From a virus: a stretch of 20,317 nucleotides of DNA. The translations under genes and the position numbers were made by a program. The notes below the pieces were generated by a model. That model was not told the DNA's origin. It did no database searches and was given only the letters and a program-made list of their open reading frames with translations. Where the stretch lies: positions 1-20,317 of IMG/VR virus record IMGVR_UViG_3300038825_000183; one strand, written 5' to 3'. The stretch's first letter is position 1; each line of letters starts with the position of its first letter. This document shows, piece after piece, positions 1 to 6,438 of this stretch.

Positions 1-591
1 GTCAAGGGAACAGACGTTCATAGCTACACTGCATCTATAATAGGGTGTTCTAGACAGGATGCAAAGGCACACACGTTCAAACCTCTCTACGGTGGGGTCA
101 GTGGTACTCCTGCACAACAAGCCTACTATACGGCTTTTAAAGAGAAGTACAGTAAGGTAGCAGAATGGCACAAAGAACTAGAAAAAGAAGCAGTGAAGAC
201 CAAAGAAGTAAAACTACCATCAGGTCGTGTCTATTCTTTCCCTGATGCTAAGTGGACAGATTGGGGTGCAGCCACAAATAGAACTGCTATCTGTAATTAC
301 CCTGTACAAGGATTTGCAACTGCTGACTTGCTACCTATTGCATTAGTTGAACTAGATAGAGTGATGCAAAAAAATAAAATGCAATCAGTAATATGCAACA
401 CGGTACATGATTCAATAGTGCTTGACGTACATCCTGATGAAAAAGATCAGTGTATCAAGGTATTATCTGAAGCCATGTTGTCTATTTCTAACGGCTCGAA
501 AGCTAGGTATGGCTTAGAATACGACATGCCAATAGGAATAGAATTAAAAATAGGAAATAATTGGCTTGACTTATCAGAAGTTAGTTATTAG
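1..591 (+). CDS. DNA polymerase, family A, C-terminal part (start lies before the window)
   Basis: This is the C-terminal part of a replicative DNA polymerase of the Pol I/T7 gp5 family, which copies the phage genome. The frame is open from base 1, so the first ATG in frame (193) is internal. The visible part has 196 residues. It begins just before the O-helix (motif B), seen as R18-x3-K22-x3-F26-x3-Y30-G31, which matches E. coli Pol I R754, K758, F762 and Y766. Motif C is at bases 403-414, with the residues VHDS (His 406-408, Asp 409-411). Ser replaces the Glu usual in bacterial Pol I; variants at this place occur in phage enzymes. Motif A and any 3'-5' exonuclease domain lie outside the window. 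A 39-base gap separates it from the next gene on the same strand. Family assignment is very secure; the full domain layout cannot be seen. Confidence 0.95.
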   Translation, partial: VKGTDVHSYTASIIGCSRQDAKAHTFKPLYGGVSGTPAQQAYYTAFKEKYSKVAEWHKELEKEAVKTKEVKLPSGRVYSFPDAKWTDWGAATNRTAICNYPVQGFATADLLPIALVELDRVMQKNKMQSVICNTVHDSIVLDVHPDEKDQCIKVLSEAMLSISNGSKARYGLEYDMPIGIELKIGNNWLDLSEVSY

Positions 592-630
592 GATCAAATT
601 ACATTTTAAATTAACTTAAAGGAAATAAAA

Positions 631-1485
631 ATGGAAACAAATGAAATGACTACAATCGGAAACGAAATGGATCAGTTAGTATCAGCATTTAGTGATGATG
701 ATACTGCTACGTTTATGGAACTTACAGGACAGGCTAAGAGTACATCTAATGTCGGCTTACCTAGATTGAACATAAATTATGACACGGAGACAGATGACGG
801 TGTTGCCTTGACTCGTGGCTCATGGAAGATGTTCTTAGATGGTGAGTTCCTTTATGCAAAGGAAGTGTTCATCAGACCTATCCTACGTACCTTTGAATGG
901 AGTGTGTATGATATGGAGCAAGGAACTTTCACTTGCAAGTCAGTACAAAAGCCTACGTTGGCAGGAGAATTTCCTGACACATCAGCAGGCAATAAGTGTG
1001 GTAGATTATCTGCAAAGGAAGAAGAACTCCTTAACGATGATGACCCACTTAAAGTAAAGTCACGATCTGCAGTATGTAATCAAGTTATATATGGTCAGGT
1101 TAGTGGTGCTTTTACTAAAGCAGATGGCACAAAGGTAGATGTGAAAGATAAGCCTTTCGTATCTTACTTTAAGCGATCAGGCTTTAAACCTATCAGAGAT
1201 TTCATAGATAGCTTAACTAGACAAAAGAAGATTATGCAAAAGGTTATGATCAAGTTAACAACTAGCAGAGTCAAGTCAGGTTCAGTTACTTACTATGTGC
1301 CAGTTCCGACTCTCCATTCGGAAGTGCAAGTCTCGGACTCAGATAAGGCATTGATGAAAGACTTCTCAGAAACCGTAAAGGCTCACAATGAGAATGTTTT
1401 AATTCAGCATCGAGAAGCTCAGAAACTCATTTCTCCTAGTGAGGAACAAGACTTGTCGGCTGATTTTGATGCTAAATCTGCTTAA
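631..1485 (+). CDS. Possible phage single-stranded DNA-binding protein
   Basis: This 284-residue protein is not securely recognised. The start ATG is preceded by AAAGGAA at good distance. After an acidic, probably disordered N-terminus (about residues 1-35) comes a mixed beta-rich region containing LPRLNINYD and an aromatic stretch ending FEWSVYD. Two cysteines follow (NKCGRL and AVCNQVIYG), then a lysine-rich helix (SLTRQKKIMQKVMIKL) and a charged tail ending with several acidic residues. A beta-rich body with an acidic tail, encoded between the DNA polymerase and a recombination exonuclease, is what a phage ssDNA-binding protein such as T7 gp2.5 would look like. No sequence motif proves it. 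Some marine phage proteins annotated as SSB have a similar cysteine and VxYG pattern, as far as I recall. Alternatives are a recombination mediator or polymerase accessory factor. Confidence 0.45.
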   Translation: METNEMTTIGNEMDQLVSAFSDDDTATFMELTGQAKSTSNVGLPRLNINYDTETDDGVALTRGSWKMFLDGEFLYAKEVFIRPILRTFEWSVYDMEQGTFTCKSVQKPTLAGEFPDTSAGNKCGRLSAKEEELLNDDDPLKVKSRSAVCNQVIYGQVSGAFTKADGTKVDVKDKPFVSYFKRSGFKPIRDFIDSLTRQKKIMQKVMIKLTTSRVKSGSVTYYVPVPTLHSEVQVSDSDKALMKDFSETVKAHNENVLIQHREAQKLISPSEEQDLSADFDAKSA

Positions 1486-1498
1486 AATCCAAGACTAC

Positions 1499-2359
1499 AT
1501 GCAGAAAGCTACTAGGGGGGAAGTCACGATCTCCCCTAGTGCTATTAAAGACTTTGCAAAAGAATGTGAAGAGTCTGTAGAAAGACAACTAAATAAAAAA
1601 CGTGAGTTCAGTATACGTATGTCAGGTCTAGGTAGACCTCTGTGCCAACAGTTGCTAGATAGGCAAGGCATCGAAGAAGATATGGACTACAATGCTTTGT
1701 TTCGTTTTATGTTTGGAGACTTGGTTGAGTCCATAGTTGTACTCATAATGGAACAAGCAAAGGTAGAGATTGTTGCTAAACAAAAGCCTGTAAAACTTAC
1801 TATTGCAGGACATGAGATAACAGGAACACTTGACCTTATCTTGAAAGATGAGATGGGAGTAGAGAAAGTTTGGGATGTTAAGTCTGCTAGTGAGTGGGCA
1901 TTTAGATTTAAATACACAGGATACGGTGGGTACGACAAGATAAAAGAAGATGATCCGTTTGGTTATGTTATGCAAGGACATCTATACGGTGAAGCTACAG
2001 GTTTGCCTTTCGGTGGTTGGATTGTTGTAAACAAATCTAGTGGTGAGATAGTTATGGTTGAAGCACCTGATTGGCAAGACGAAGATAGAAGAGAATATTT
2101 GAAGGATGCAGAGAAACGAGTAAAAAGATTACTTGATCCTGATCCTAATTTTGTAAAACCTTATAAGACAGAATTTGAAACTTACAAAGTAAAAGGTGAA
2201 GATGTACGAACAGGTAATAAAACCTTACACAAGATATGTAGCATGTGTGGATACAGATCACACTGTTGGTCAAATGCCCAACTACATGATAAGGTAACAT
2301 CAAAGGCTAAGTCAGCACCTAAAGTGTGGTATAACGTATTAAAAAAGAAAACATTATAA
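1499..2359 (+). CDS. Cas4/RecB-like PD-(D/E)XK exonuclease with Fe-S cluster motif
   Basis: This is probably a 5'- or bidirectional DNA exonuclease acting in phage recombination or DNA-end processing. The 286-residue protein has the RecB-family core: G73-x3-E77 (the position often His/Glu), G109-x2-D112, then W125-D126-x-K128 as the catalytic D-x-K. Cysteines C49 (in GRPLC) and C247-x2-C250-x5-C256 have the one-plus-three layout and C-x2-C-x5-C spacing known from Cas4 and AddB 4Fe-4S nucleases. The frame also offers GTG 1439 and ATG 1469, both inside the previous gene. I chose ATG 1499 because the homologous part begins soon after it and it follows the previous stop by 13 bases, but its ribosome-binding site is weak. 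The stop overlaps the next start (TAATG). There is no CRISPR array, cas1 or cas2, so this is a phage replication nuclease, not an adaptation module. Confidence 0.82.
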   Translation: MQKATRGEVTISPSAIKDFAKECEESVERQLNKKREFSIRMSGLGRPLCQQLLDRQGIEEDMDYNALFRFMFGDLVESIVVLIMEQAKVEIVAKQKPVKLTIAGHEITGTLDLILKDEMGVEKVWDVKSASEWAFRFKYTGYGGYDKIKEDDPFGYVMQGHLYGEATGLPFGGWIVVNKSSGEIVMVEAPDWQDEDRREYLKDAEKRVKRLLDPDPNFVKPYKTEFETYKVKGEDVRTGNKTLHKICSMCGYRSHCWSNAQLHDKVTSKAKSAPKVWYNVLKKKTL

Positions 2360-2754
2360 TGTCAGCAATTTACTTACATAACTATCAAACTAAATTACTT
2401 GAGTTGAATGAGAACTTGTATCACATATATGTTGAGTCTCATAAAGGCATAGGTGGTGGCAGAGATATAACATTCCTTAGACAACACGACAGAGGAATAC
2501 CATTGACTTTGAGAAACAACTTCTCTGAGCAGGGTGCAGTTACTCCTGAAACAGAAGCTAGAGATATTATGAAAGTAGAAAATGAATTTCAAACAATAAA
2601 CTACACTCTTAACTACGGAAAGATTTTATGTGTGCCGATATATCCCCTGCTAGACGAACTTACTACAATAGAAAAACAATCCCCGAAGATGGCAGGATAT
2701 ATAAACAAACGCCTAGAGTCATTGAGTTGGAAAATCCGAGTGGGGATAACATAG
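2359..2754 (+). CDS. Unknown protein in the recombination cluster
   Basis: This 131-residue protein has no function I recognise. Its ATG overlaps the stop of the exonuclease gene (TAATG), with no clear Shine-Dalgarno sequence, so it is probably translated by coupling. Its stop overlaps the GTG start of the endonuclease gene (TAGTG), the same junction style used elsewhere in the window. The first 90 residues look like a soluble mixed protein, with a Gly-rich turn (KGIGGGRD) and no membrane segment. The last 42 codons overlap an open in-frame extension of the endonuclease frame that starts at ATG 2628. Only one of the two frames need be coding there. If the longer endonuclease is real, this gene may end in an unconstrained tail or contain a sequence error. 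Confidence 0.6.
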   Translation: MSAIYLHNYQTKLLELNENLYHIYVESHKGIGGGRDITFLRQHDRGIPLTLRNNFSEQGAVTPETEARDIMKVENEFQTINYTLNYGKILCVPIYPLLDELTTIEKQSPKMAGYINKRLESLSWKIRVGIT

Positions 2755-3128
2755 TGGCTAAACGTAACGCAGGATACAGATCTAAGTTTGAATTAGCTCT
2801 AGCTAGAAACTTGATACAGAATAAGATAAAGTTTGAATATGAAAAGCATAAGATACTTTATGTTCCTAAAGTCCGTACATATACTCCTGATTTCTACATA
2901 CCTGCTACAGACATATACATTGAAGCTAAAGGTGAGTTTGATAAAGCAGATAGAGTTAAGATGGCTTTGGTAAAAGAACAACATAAGAAGTTAGATATAC
3001 GTATGGTGTTTATGAACGCTAGAAATAGAATATACAAAGGAAGTAAAACTACCTATGCTGATTGGTGTCTTAAGCACGACTTCAGGTGGGCAGAGGGATC
3101 AATACCTATGGAGTGGCTAAAGAAATGA
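2754..3128 (+). CDS. Endonuclease I-like Holliday junction resolvase (T7 gp3 type)
   Basis: This is a PD-(D/E)XK endonuclease of the T7 gp3 kind. Those enzymes resolve branched DNA before packaging and help break down host DNA. Numbered from GTG 2754 (124 residues), the catalytic pattern is E13 (SKFELAL), D46 (YTPDFYI), E57 and K59 (YIEAKG). T7 gp3 has E20, D55, E65 and K67, with nearly the same spacing, and both have an FEYE segment before the Asp strand. I chose GTG 2754 because it overlaps the upstream stop (TAGTG), follows GGGGA by seven bases, and gives a T7-like N-terminus. The frame stays open to ATG 2628, which has GGAAAG upstream and would give 166 residues; this alternative cannot be excluded. 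The 3' end overlaps the next start (ATGA). Confidence 0.85.
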   Translation: MAKRNAGYRSKFELALARNLIQNKIKFEYEKHKILYVPKVRTYTPDFYIPATDIYIEAKGEFDKADRVKMALVKEQHKKLDIRMVFMNARNRIYKGSKTTYADWCLKHDFRWAEGSIPMEWLKK

Positions 3129-3463
3129 AAAAGAAAGATATGAATACTCTTATGAGTTTAGAGAAAGATAAATACTATATAATTATATCTGAGTTGCCAG
3201 ACGATCAGTTTCATCTGGTAGCTTACGACACAACAGGCAAGAAGTATAAAACTTTTGAAGATCATTCAGTTGCGTCTATTATGCACGAGGGCGTAATGGC
3301 TTTGCTACGTAGGCGTGGTGATGAAGTGTTTAGATGTGGTGAGTCTGAGATAGAATTTAATTTTGCGGCCAAAGAACTTCAGATACAATATCAAGACGAA
3401 ACAGGAGATAAGCTTGACATCCCTGAAAATGTAATTAAAGTAGACTTTGGTAAAGAACAGTGA
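3125..3463 (+). CDS. Unknown small protein
   Basis: This 112-residue protein of unknown function has no membrane segment and a mixed, mildly acidic composition. The first part (KDKYYIIISELPDDQFHLVAY) looks like two beta strands, and there is an Arg-rich helix (MALLRRRGDEVF) in the middle. The start is placed at ATG 3125, which overlaps the endonuclease stop as ATGA and has GGAG 11 bases upstream. The frame is open further up to ATG 3086, but that would overlap the resolvase by 43 bases and lacks support. The stop overlaps a GTG start of the next gene (GTGA). Its position in a tightly coupled replication operon suggests an accessory role in DNA or nucleotide metabolism, but nothing in the sequence shows one. 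Confidence 0.7.
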   Translation: MKKKDMNTLMSLEKDKYYIIISELPDDQFHLVAYDTTGKKYKTFEDHSVASIMHEGVMALLRRRGDEVFRCGESEIEFNFAAKELQIQYQDETGDKLDIPENVIKVDFGKEQ

Positions 3464-3729
3464 TTGGACATATAGAGTATATGATGAAGAGATTAGAAGA
3501 AGAACAAGACATGGTCAATAGTCCTGCCCACTATAACAAGGCAAACATAGAGACTATTGACATGATAGAATCTGTCACAGGTGATGGGTTTGAAGCATAT
3601 CTTCAGGGCAACATTCTTAAATATATTTGTAGATATAAATATAAGAATGGTGTAGAAGATTTAAAAAAAGCAAAGTGGTATTTAAATAGATTAATTAAAA
3701 CAATAGGAGAAGATGAAGATGTCGTCTAA
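3460..3729 (+). CDS. DUF3310 (SaV-like) protein, possible nucleotide metabolism factor
   Basis: This 89-residue protein carries the typical DUF3310 signature: VNSPAHY near residue 19, IETIDMIES, then GNILKYICRYKYKNG and a DLKKAKWYLNRLI helix. This small helical family is widespread in phages. It is often labelled nucleotide kinase-like, but its biochemical role is not established. Here it lies directly before ribonucleotide reductase and overlaps it by 11 bases, which agrees with a job in nucleotide supply. The listed start is GTG 3460, overlapping the previous stop (GTGA). ATG 3481, ATG 3484 and ATG 3511 are in the same frame and would still include the whole conserved part, so the N-terminus is uncertain. 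Family assignment is firm; the function is not. Confidence 0.85.
   Translation: MIGHIEYMMKRLEEEQDMVNSPAHYNKANIETIDMIESVTGDGFEAYLQGNILKYICRYKYKNGVEDLKKAKWYLNRLIKTIGEDEDVV
3705..3709 (+). promoter_or_regulatory. Ribosome-binding site that decides the reductase start
   Basis: The sequence AGGAG lies inside the end of the DUF3310 gene. Two in-frame ATG codons follow, at 3713 and 3719. The spacer to 3713 is only three bases, while the spacer to 3719 is nine, so 3719 is the more likely start. Confidence 0.6.
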
Positions 3730-5647
3730 TATGTTACCAACATCCTACCAAGAGTTCATACACAAATCAAGATATGCTCGTTGGTTAGAAGAAGAGGGAA
3801 GAAGAGAGAACTGGAGTGAAACAGTTTCTAGGTATGTAGATTTTATGGAAGAAGCTTTGTTAGAAAAGCATAACTATAAAATAAAAAAAGGCGATAAACA
3901 CGCCATGACTGAGTACATAACCAATCTCAGTGTTATGCCATCTATGAGAGCTATGATGACTGCAGGATCTGCGTTGAAAAGAGATAACGTCTGTGGTTAC
4001 AACTGTAGTTATTTACCAGTAGATAGTCCACGATCTTTTGATGAAGCTATGTACATTCTTATGTGTGGCACTGGTGTAGGTTTCTCTGTTGAACGAGAGA
4101 ACATTGATAAGCTACCTATCATTAGTGAGAACATGCAAGAGTCTGATGTGGTGATTGTTGTGGAAGATAGTAAAGCAGGGTGGGCAAAAGCATTTCGTGA
4201 ACTTGTGGCTTTACTTTATTCAGGAATGATACCATCTTGGGATGTATCTAAGATACGCCCTGCAGGTGCAAGGCTAAAAGTTATGGGTGGGAGAGCATCA
4301 GGACCTGATCCTCTTGTTAACTTATTTAAGTTCACTATTGATAAATTCAAGGGTGCAAAGGGAAGAAAGTTATTTCCAATAGAGTGCCACGATATTATGT
4401 GTAAGGTTGGTGAGGTTGTAGTTGTAGGTGGTGTTAGAAGATCTGCACTAATTAGCCTATCTAATCTTAATGATGATCAGATGGCTCATGCAAAGTCAGG
4501 AGAGTGGTGGAACGCAAACGGTCAAAGAGCCTTAGCAAACAACTCTGTGGCTTACAAAGGCAAGCCTGCTATGGAAACCTACATGAGAGAATGGTTGGCT
4601 CTGTATGAGTCAAAGTCAGGTGAACGTGGCATGTTCAATCGTAAGGCTGCCGATGATCAGGTAGCTAAGAATGGTAGAAGACAGACAGGACACATGTGGG
4701 GAACTAATCCATGTAGTGAGATTATACTTAGACCATATCAGTTTTGTAATCTATCAGAGGTTGTAGTTCGTGAGGGCGATGATCTGTTGAGTCTACGATC
4801 CAAAGTACGTGTTGCAACAATCTTAGGTACATTTCAATCTACTCTTACAGATTTAAAATACCTACGTAAAATTTGGAAAACAAATACAGAAGAAGAAAGG
4901 TTGCTCGGTGTATCATTAACTGGTATTATGGATCATCACGTCTTGTCAAGAATGACGGACTCAAAAGTTTGGTTACAGGAAATGAAACAGGTAGCAATAG
5001 ATACAAACAAAGAATATGCAGATGCTATTGGTATACCAAGAAGCACGGCTATCACATGTGTGAAGCCAAGTGGTACTGTATCTCAATTGACAGACTCTGC
5101 ATCAGGTATTCATGCTAGACACAATGATTATTATATTAGAACTGTACGTGGAGATAATAAAGATCCACTCACACAGTTTATGAAAGAAGAGGGAATACCT
5201 GCTGAACCTGATGTGATGAAACCTGACAGTGTTACTGTCTTTTCATTTCCTATGAAATCTCCTAGTGGTGCTATCACTAGAACAGAGATGAGTGCAATAG
5301 AACAGTTAGAACTGTGGAAGATCTATGCACTTAATTGGTGCGAACATAAACCATCTGTGACTATTACTGTAAAGGAAGAGGAATGGATGGAAGTGGGAGC
5401 ATGGTTGTATGATAACTTTGACATTGCATCAGGGGTATCATTCTTACCATTTGCTGATCACACGTACCAACAAGCTCCTTATCAAGACATAGAACCTGAT
5501 GACTATCTAGAATGGAGTGGTCGAGTGCCATCCAAGTTAGATTGGAGTAAGTTTTCTAAGTATGAAAAGGAAGATAATACGAGTGGTTCTCGTGAATTGG
5601 CTTGCACTGCAGATGCCTGTGAAGTCGTAGACTTGAGTTCAAGCTAA
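3719..5647 (+). CDS. nrdJ: Adenosylcobalamin-dependent (class II) monomeric ribonucleotide reductase
   Basis: This enzyme reduces ribonucleotides to deoxyribonucleotides with a radical made from adenosylcobalamin, so it needs neither oxygen nor a second subunit. The 642-residue chain has every key residue of the Lactobacillus leichmannii enzyme at matching spacing: C96 (YNCSYLPV, first redox Cys), N330-P-C332-S-E334 (active-site Asn, thiyl Cys and Glu), C343 (second redox Cys, 11 residues on, as in C408/C419), and C629-x4-C634 at the end (as C731/C736). GGxASGPDPL and VVVGGVRRSALI segments are also typical of the family. The stretch between C96 and C332 is 236 residues, against 289 in L. leichmannii, so the regulatory region is shorter. 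It overlaps the DUF3310 gene upstream and the nuclease-like gene downstream (TAATG). No intein or truncation is visible. Confidence 0.96.
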   Translation: MSSNMLPTSYQEFIHKSRYARWLEEEGRRENWSETVSRYVDFMEEALLEKHNYKIKKGDKHAMTEYITNLSVMPSMRAMMTAGSALKRDNVCGYNCSYLPVDSPRSFDEAMYILMCGTGVGFSVERENIDKLPIISENMQESDVVIVVEDSKAGWAKAFRELVALLYSGMIPSWDVSKIRPAGARLKVMGGRASGPDPLVNLFKFTIDKFKGAKGRKLFPIECHDIMCKVGEVVVVGGVRRSALISLSNLNDDQMAHAKSGEWWNANGQRALANNSVAYKGKPAMETYMREWLALYESKSGERGMFNRKAADDQVAKNGRRQTGHMWGTNPCSEIILRPYQFCNLSEVVVREGDDLLSLRSKVRVATILGTFQSTLTDLKYLRKIWKTNTEEERLLGVSLTGIMDHHVLSRMTDSKVWLQEMKQVAIDTNKEYADAIGIPRSTAITCVKPSGTVSQLTDSASGIHARHNDYYIRTVRGDNKDPLTQFMKEEGIPAEPDVMKPDSVTVFSFPMKSPSGAITRTEMSAIEQLELWKIYALNWCEHKPSVTITVKEEEWMEVGAWLYDNFDIASGVSFLPFADHTYQQAPYQDIEPDDYLEWSGRVPSKLDWSKFSKYEKEDNTSGSRELACTADACEVVDLSSS

Positions 5648-6138
5648 TGATCGAAGTACCAATCAGCGAAAATTATATGCGTCATGCGAGGGAAAAAGCT
5701 TCTTCTGTAGGCATACTGCAGGGAAGTATTACAGGTGGCACTAGCAATATAGTAGGTGCGATAGGCGAGATAATTGTAGCTGATATCATTGGGGCAACTG
5801 AAGCAAACACATTTAACTATGATTTAGTAAAAGATGGGAATCGAATTGACGTTAAGACTAAACGTTGTAATACTAAGCCACAGTCTAATTATGATTGCTC
5901 GGTTGCATCTCATGGTACTAAGCAAGACTGTGATAGTTATGTGTTTGTAAGAATACTGACTGATCTCAGTAAGGCTTGGATACTAGGTAGCATTTCTAAA
6001 AAAGAATACTATGCTAAAGCTACTCGGTATAAGAAAGGTCAAGTAGACCCAAGCAACGGTTTTACATTTAAAGCTGATTGTTACAACTTACCTATAAGTA
6101 AATTAGAGCCAATCAATGAAGTCCAAAGTAAAAGCTAA
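5647..6138 (+). CDS. PD-(D/E)XK-type nuclease-like protein of unknown role
   Basis: This 163-residue protein has a recognisable minimal PD-(D/E)XK core. A helix carries G40-E41 (VGAIGEIIVADII), followed by Y58-D59 (NYDLV) and R66-I67-D68-V69-K70, the catalytic D-x-K strand. After this comes a Cys/Ser/His-rich loop and a strand with SYVFVRIL, then a segment naming a structural Trp-Ile-Leu-Gly turn. This order matches many small phage and restriction-type nucleases. The gene is coupled to the reductase (TAATG). That neighbourhood could mean host DNA degradation that feeds nucleotide reuse, nicking, or defence against competing DNA; these are inferences. It might also have lost nuclease activity, though the acidic residues and Lys are intact. 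The last 23 bases overlap the next gene. Confidence 0.68.
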   Translation: MIEVPISENYMRHAREKASSVGILQGSITGGTSNIVGAIGEIIVADIIGATEANTFNYDLVKDGNRIDVKTKRCNTKPQSNYDCSVASHGTKQDCDSYVFVRILTDLSKAWILGSISKKEYYAKATRYKKGQVDPSNGFTFKADCYNLPISKLEPINEVQSKS

Positions 6139-6337
6139 ATTGTTTTCACTAGAAGCGTTTTTAAATAAAGATGGGAATGTAGAGATACTTTATGATGCAG
6201 TAGAGCCTGATGAGTTTGAGAAAACTATGAATGTAGGACTACCTATGTACGAGGGTACAAATAAGGTGGGAGATTTCATAAGATACTTGAGATCAATTGC
6301 ACAAGAAGTTATGGATAAATCAGGGAGATTTTTGTAG
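6116..6337 (+). CDS. Unknown small acidic protein
   Basis: This 73-residue protein is unknown to me. It begins with a basic segment (MKSKVKAKLFSLEAF), continues with an acidic beta-type stretch (GNVEILYDAVEPDEFEK), and ends in a helix (VGDFIRYLRSIAQEVMDKSG). There is no membrane segment or cysteine. The ATG overlaps the nuclease-like gene by 23 bases, with only a weak AGAG before it. The stop overlaps a GTG start of the next peptide gene (TAGTG). The overlaps on both sides make it a credible member of the operon, perhaps a partner or modulator of the neighbouring nuclease, but that is only a guess from position. Confidence 0.65.
   Translation: MKSKVKAKLFSLEAFLNKDGNVEILYDAVEPDEFEKTMNVGLPMYEGTNKVGDFIRYLRSIAQEVMDKSGRFL
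6322..6327 (+). promoter_or_regulatory. Ribosome-binding site for the 32-residue membrane peptide
   Basis: AGGGAG stands nine bases before GTG 6337, inside the end of the preceding gene. This well-placed site is the main reason for accepting the very short gene that follows. Confidence 0.55.
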
Positions 6338-6435
6338 TGGAATGGTGGGAAGCGTGGTTAGTTATTGCCATAACGATCAACACCACTATCAATACAATTG
6401 TTTTCTTTAGAGGTCGTAAAGTATTTAGAAAGTAG
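6337..6435 (+). CDS. 32-residue single-pass membrane peptide
   Basis: This very short gene starts at GTG 6337, overlaps the previous stop as TAGTG, and has AGGGAG nine bases upstream. The peptide begins MEWWEAWLVIAITINTTINT, continues through a hydrophobic IVFF, and ends with the basic tail RGRKVFRK. This is a classic small membrane peptide: acidic and aromatic start, about 18-20 hydrophobic or small residues, and a positively charged end (likely N-out, C-in by the positive-inside rule). The stop's last base is 6435 and the opposing gene's stop begins at 6436. It could be a small holin or pinholin, a toxin-like membrane peptide, or a membrane anchor for a replication or nuclease partner. No homologue is recognised and expression is not proven. 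Confidence 0.5.
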   Translation: MEWWEAWLVIAITINTTINTIVFFRGRKVFRK

Positions 6436-6438
6436 TTA
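6433..6438. other. Convergence point of the early and late gene blocks
   Basis: The + strand stop TAG occupies 6433-6435 and the - strand stop TAA occupies 6438-6436, so the two convergent blocks touch with no spare base. I see no convincing GC-rich hairpin plus T-run on either strand here. The five-base inverted repeat at 6405-6421 is too weak to act as a terminator. Confidence 0.85.

Noticed and set aside
592-630. Promoter in the 39-base gap after the polymerase gene
   Set aside because: The gap is AT-rich but holds only a ribosome-binding site; no paired -35/-10 or phage promoter consensus can be supported.
1655-1981. 108-codon open frame on the - strand
   Set aside because: It lies opposite the Cas4-like gene, runs against the strand of the whole block, and its protein is a low-quality Leu/Phe/Cys mix without motifs.
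1499-2359. CRISPR adaptation function suggested by the Cas4-like nuclease
   Set aside because: No repeat array, cas1, cas2 or effector gene is present; the neighbours are phage replication genes.
4873-5118. 81-codon second frame inside the reductase
   Set aside because: The reductase is intact across this part with conserved sequence; the inner frame is Arg/Cys/Tyr-rich without a start signal.
6405-6421. Inverted repeat CTTTA/TAAAG near the convergence
   Set aside because: Only five A/T-rich pairs with a seven-base loop and no following T-run in position; too weak for a terminator.
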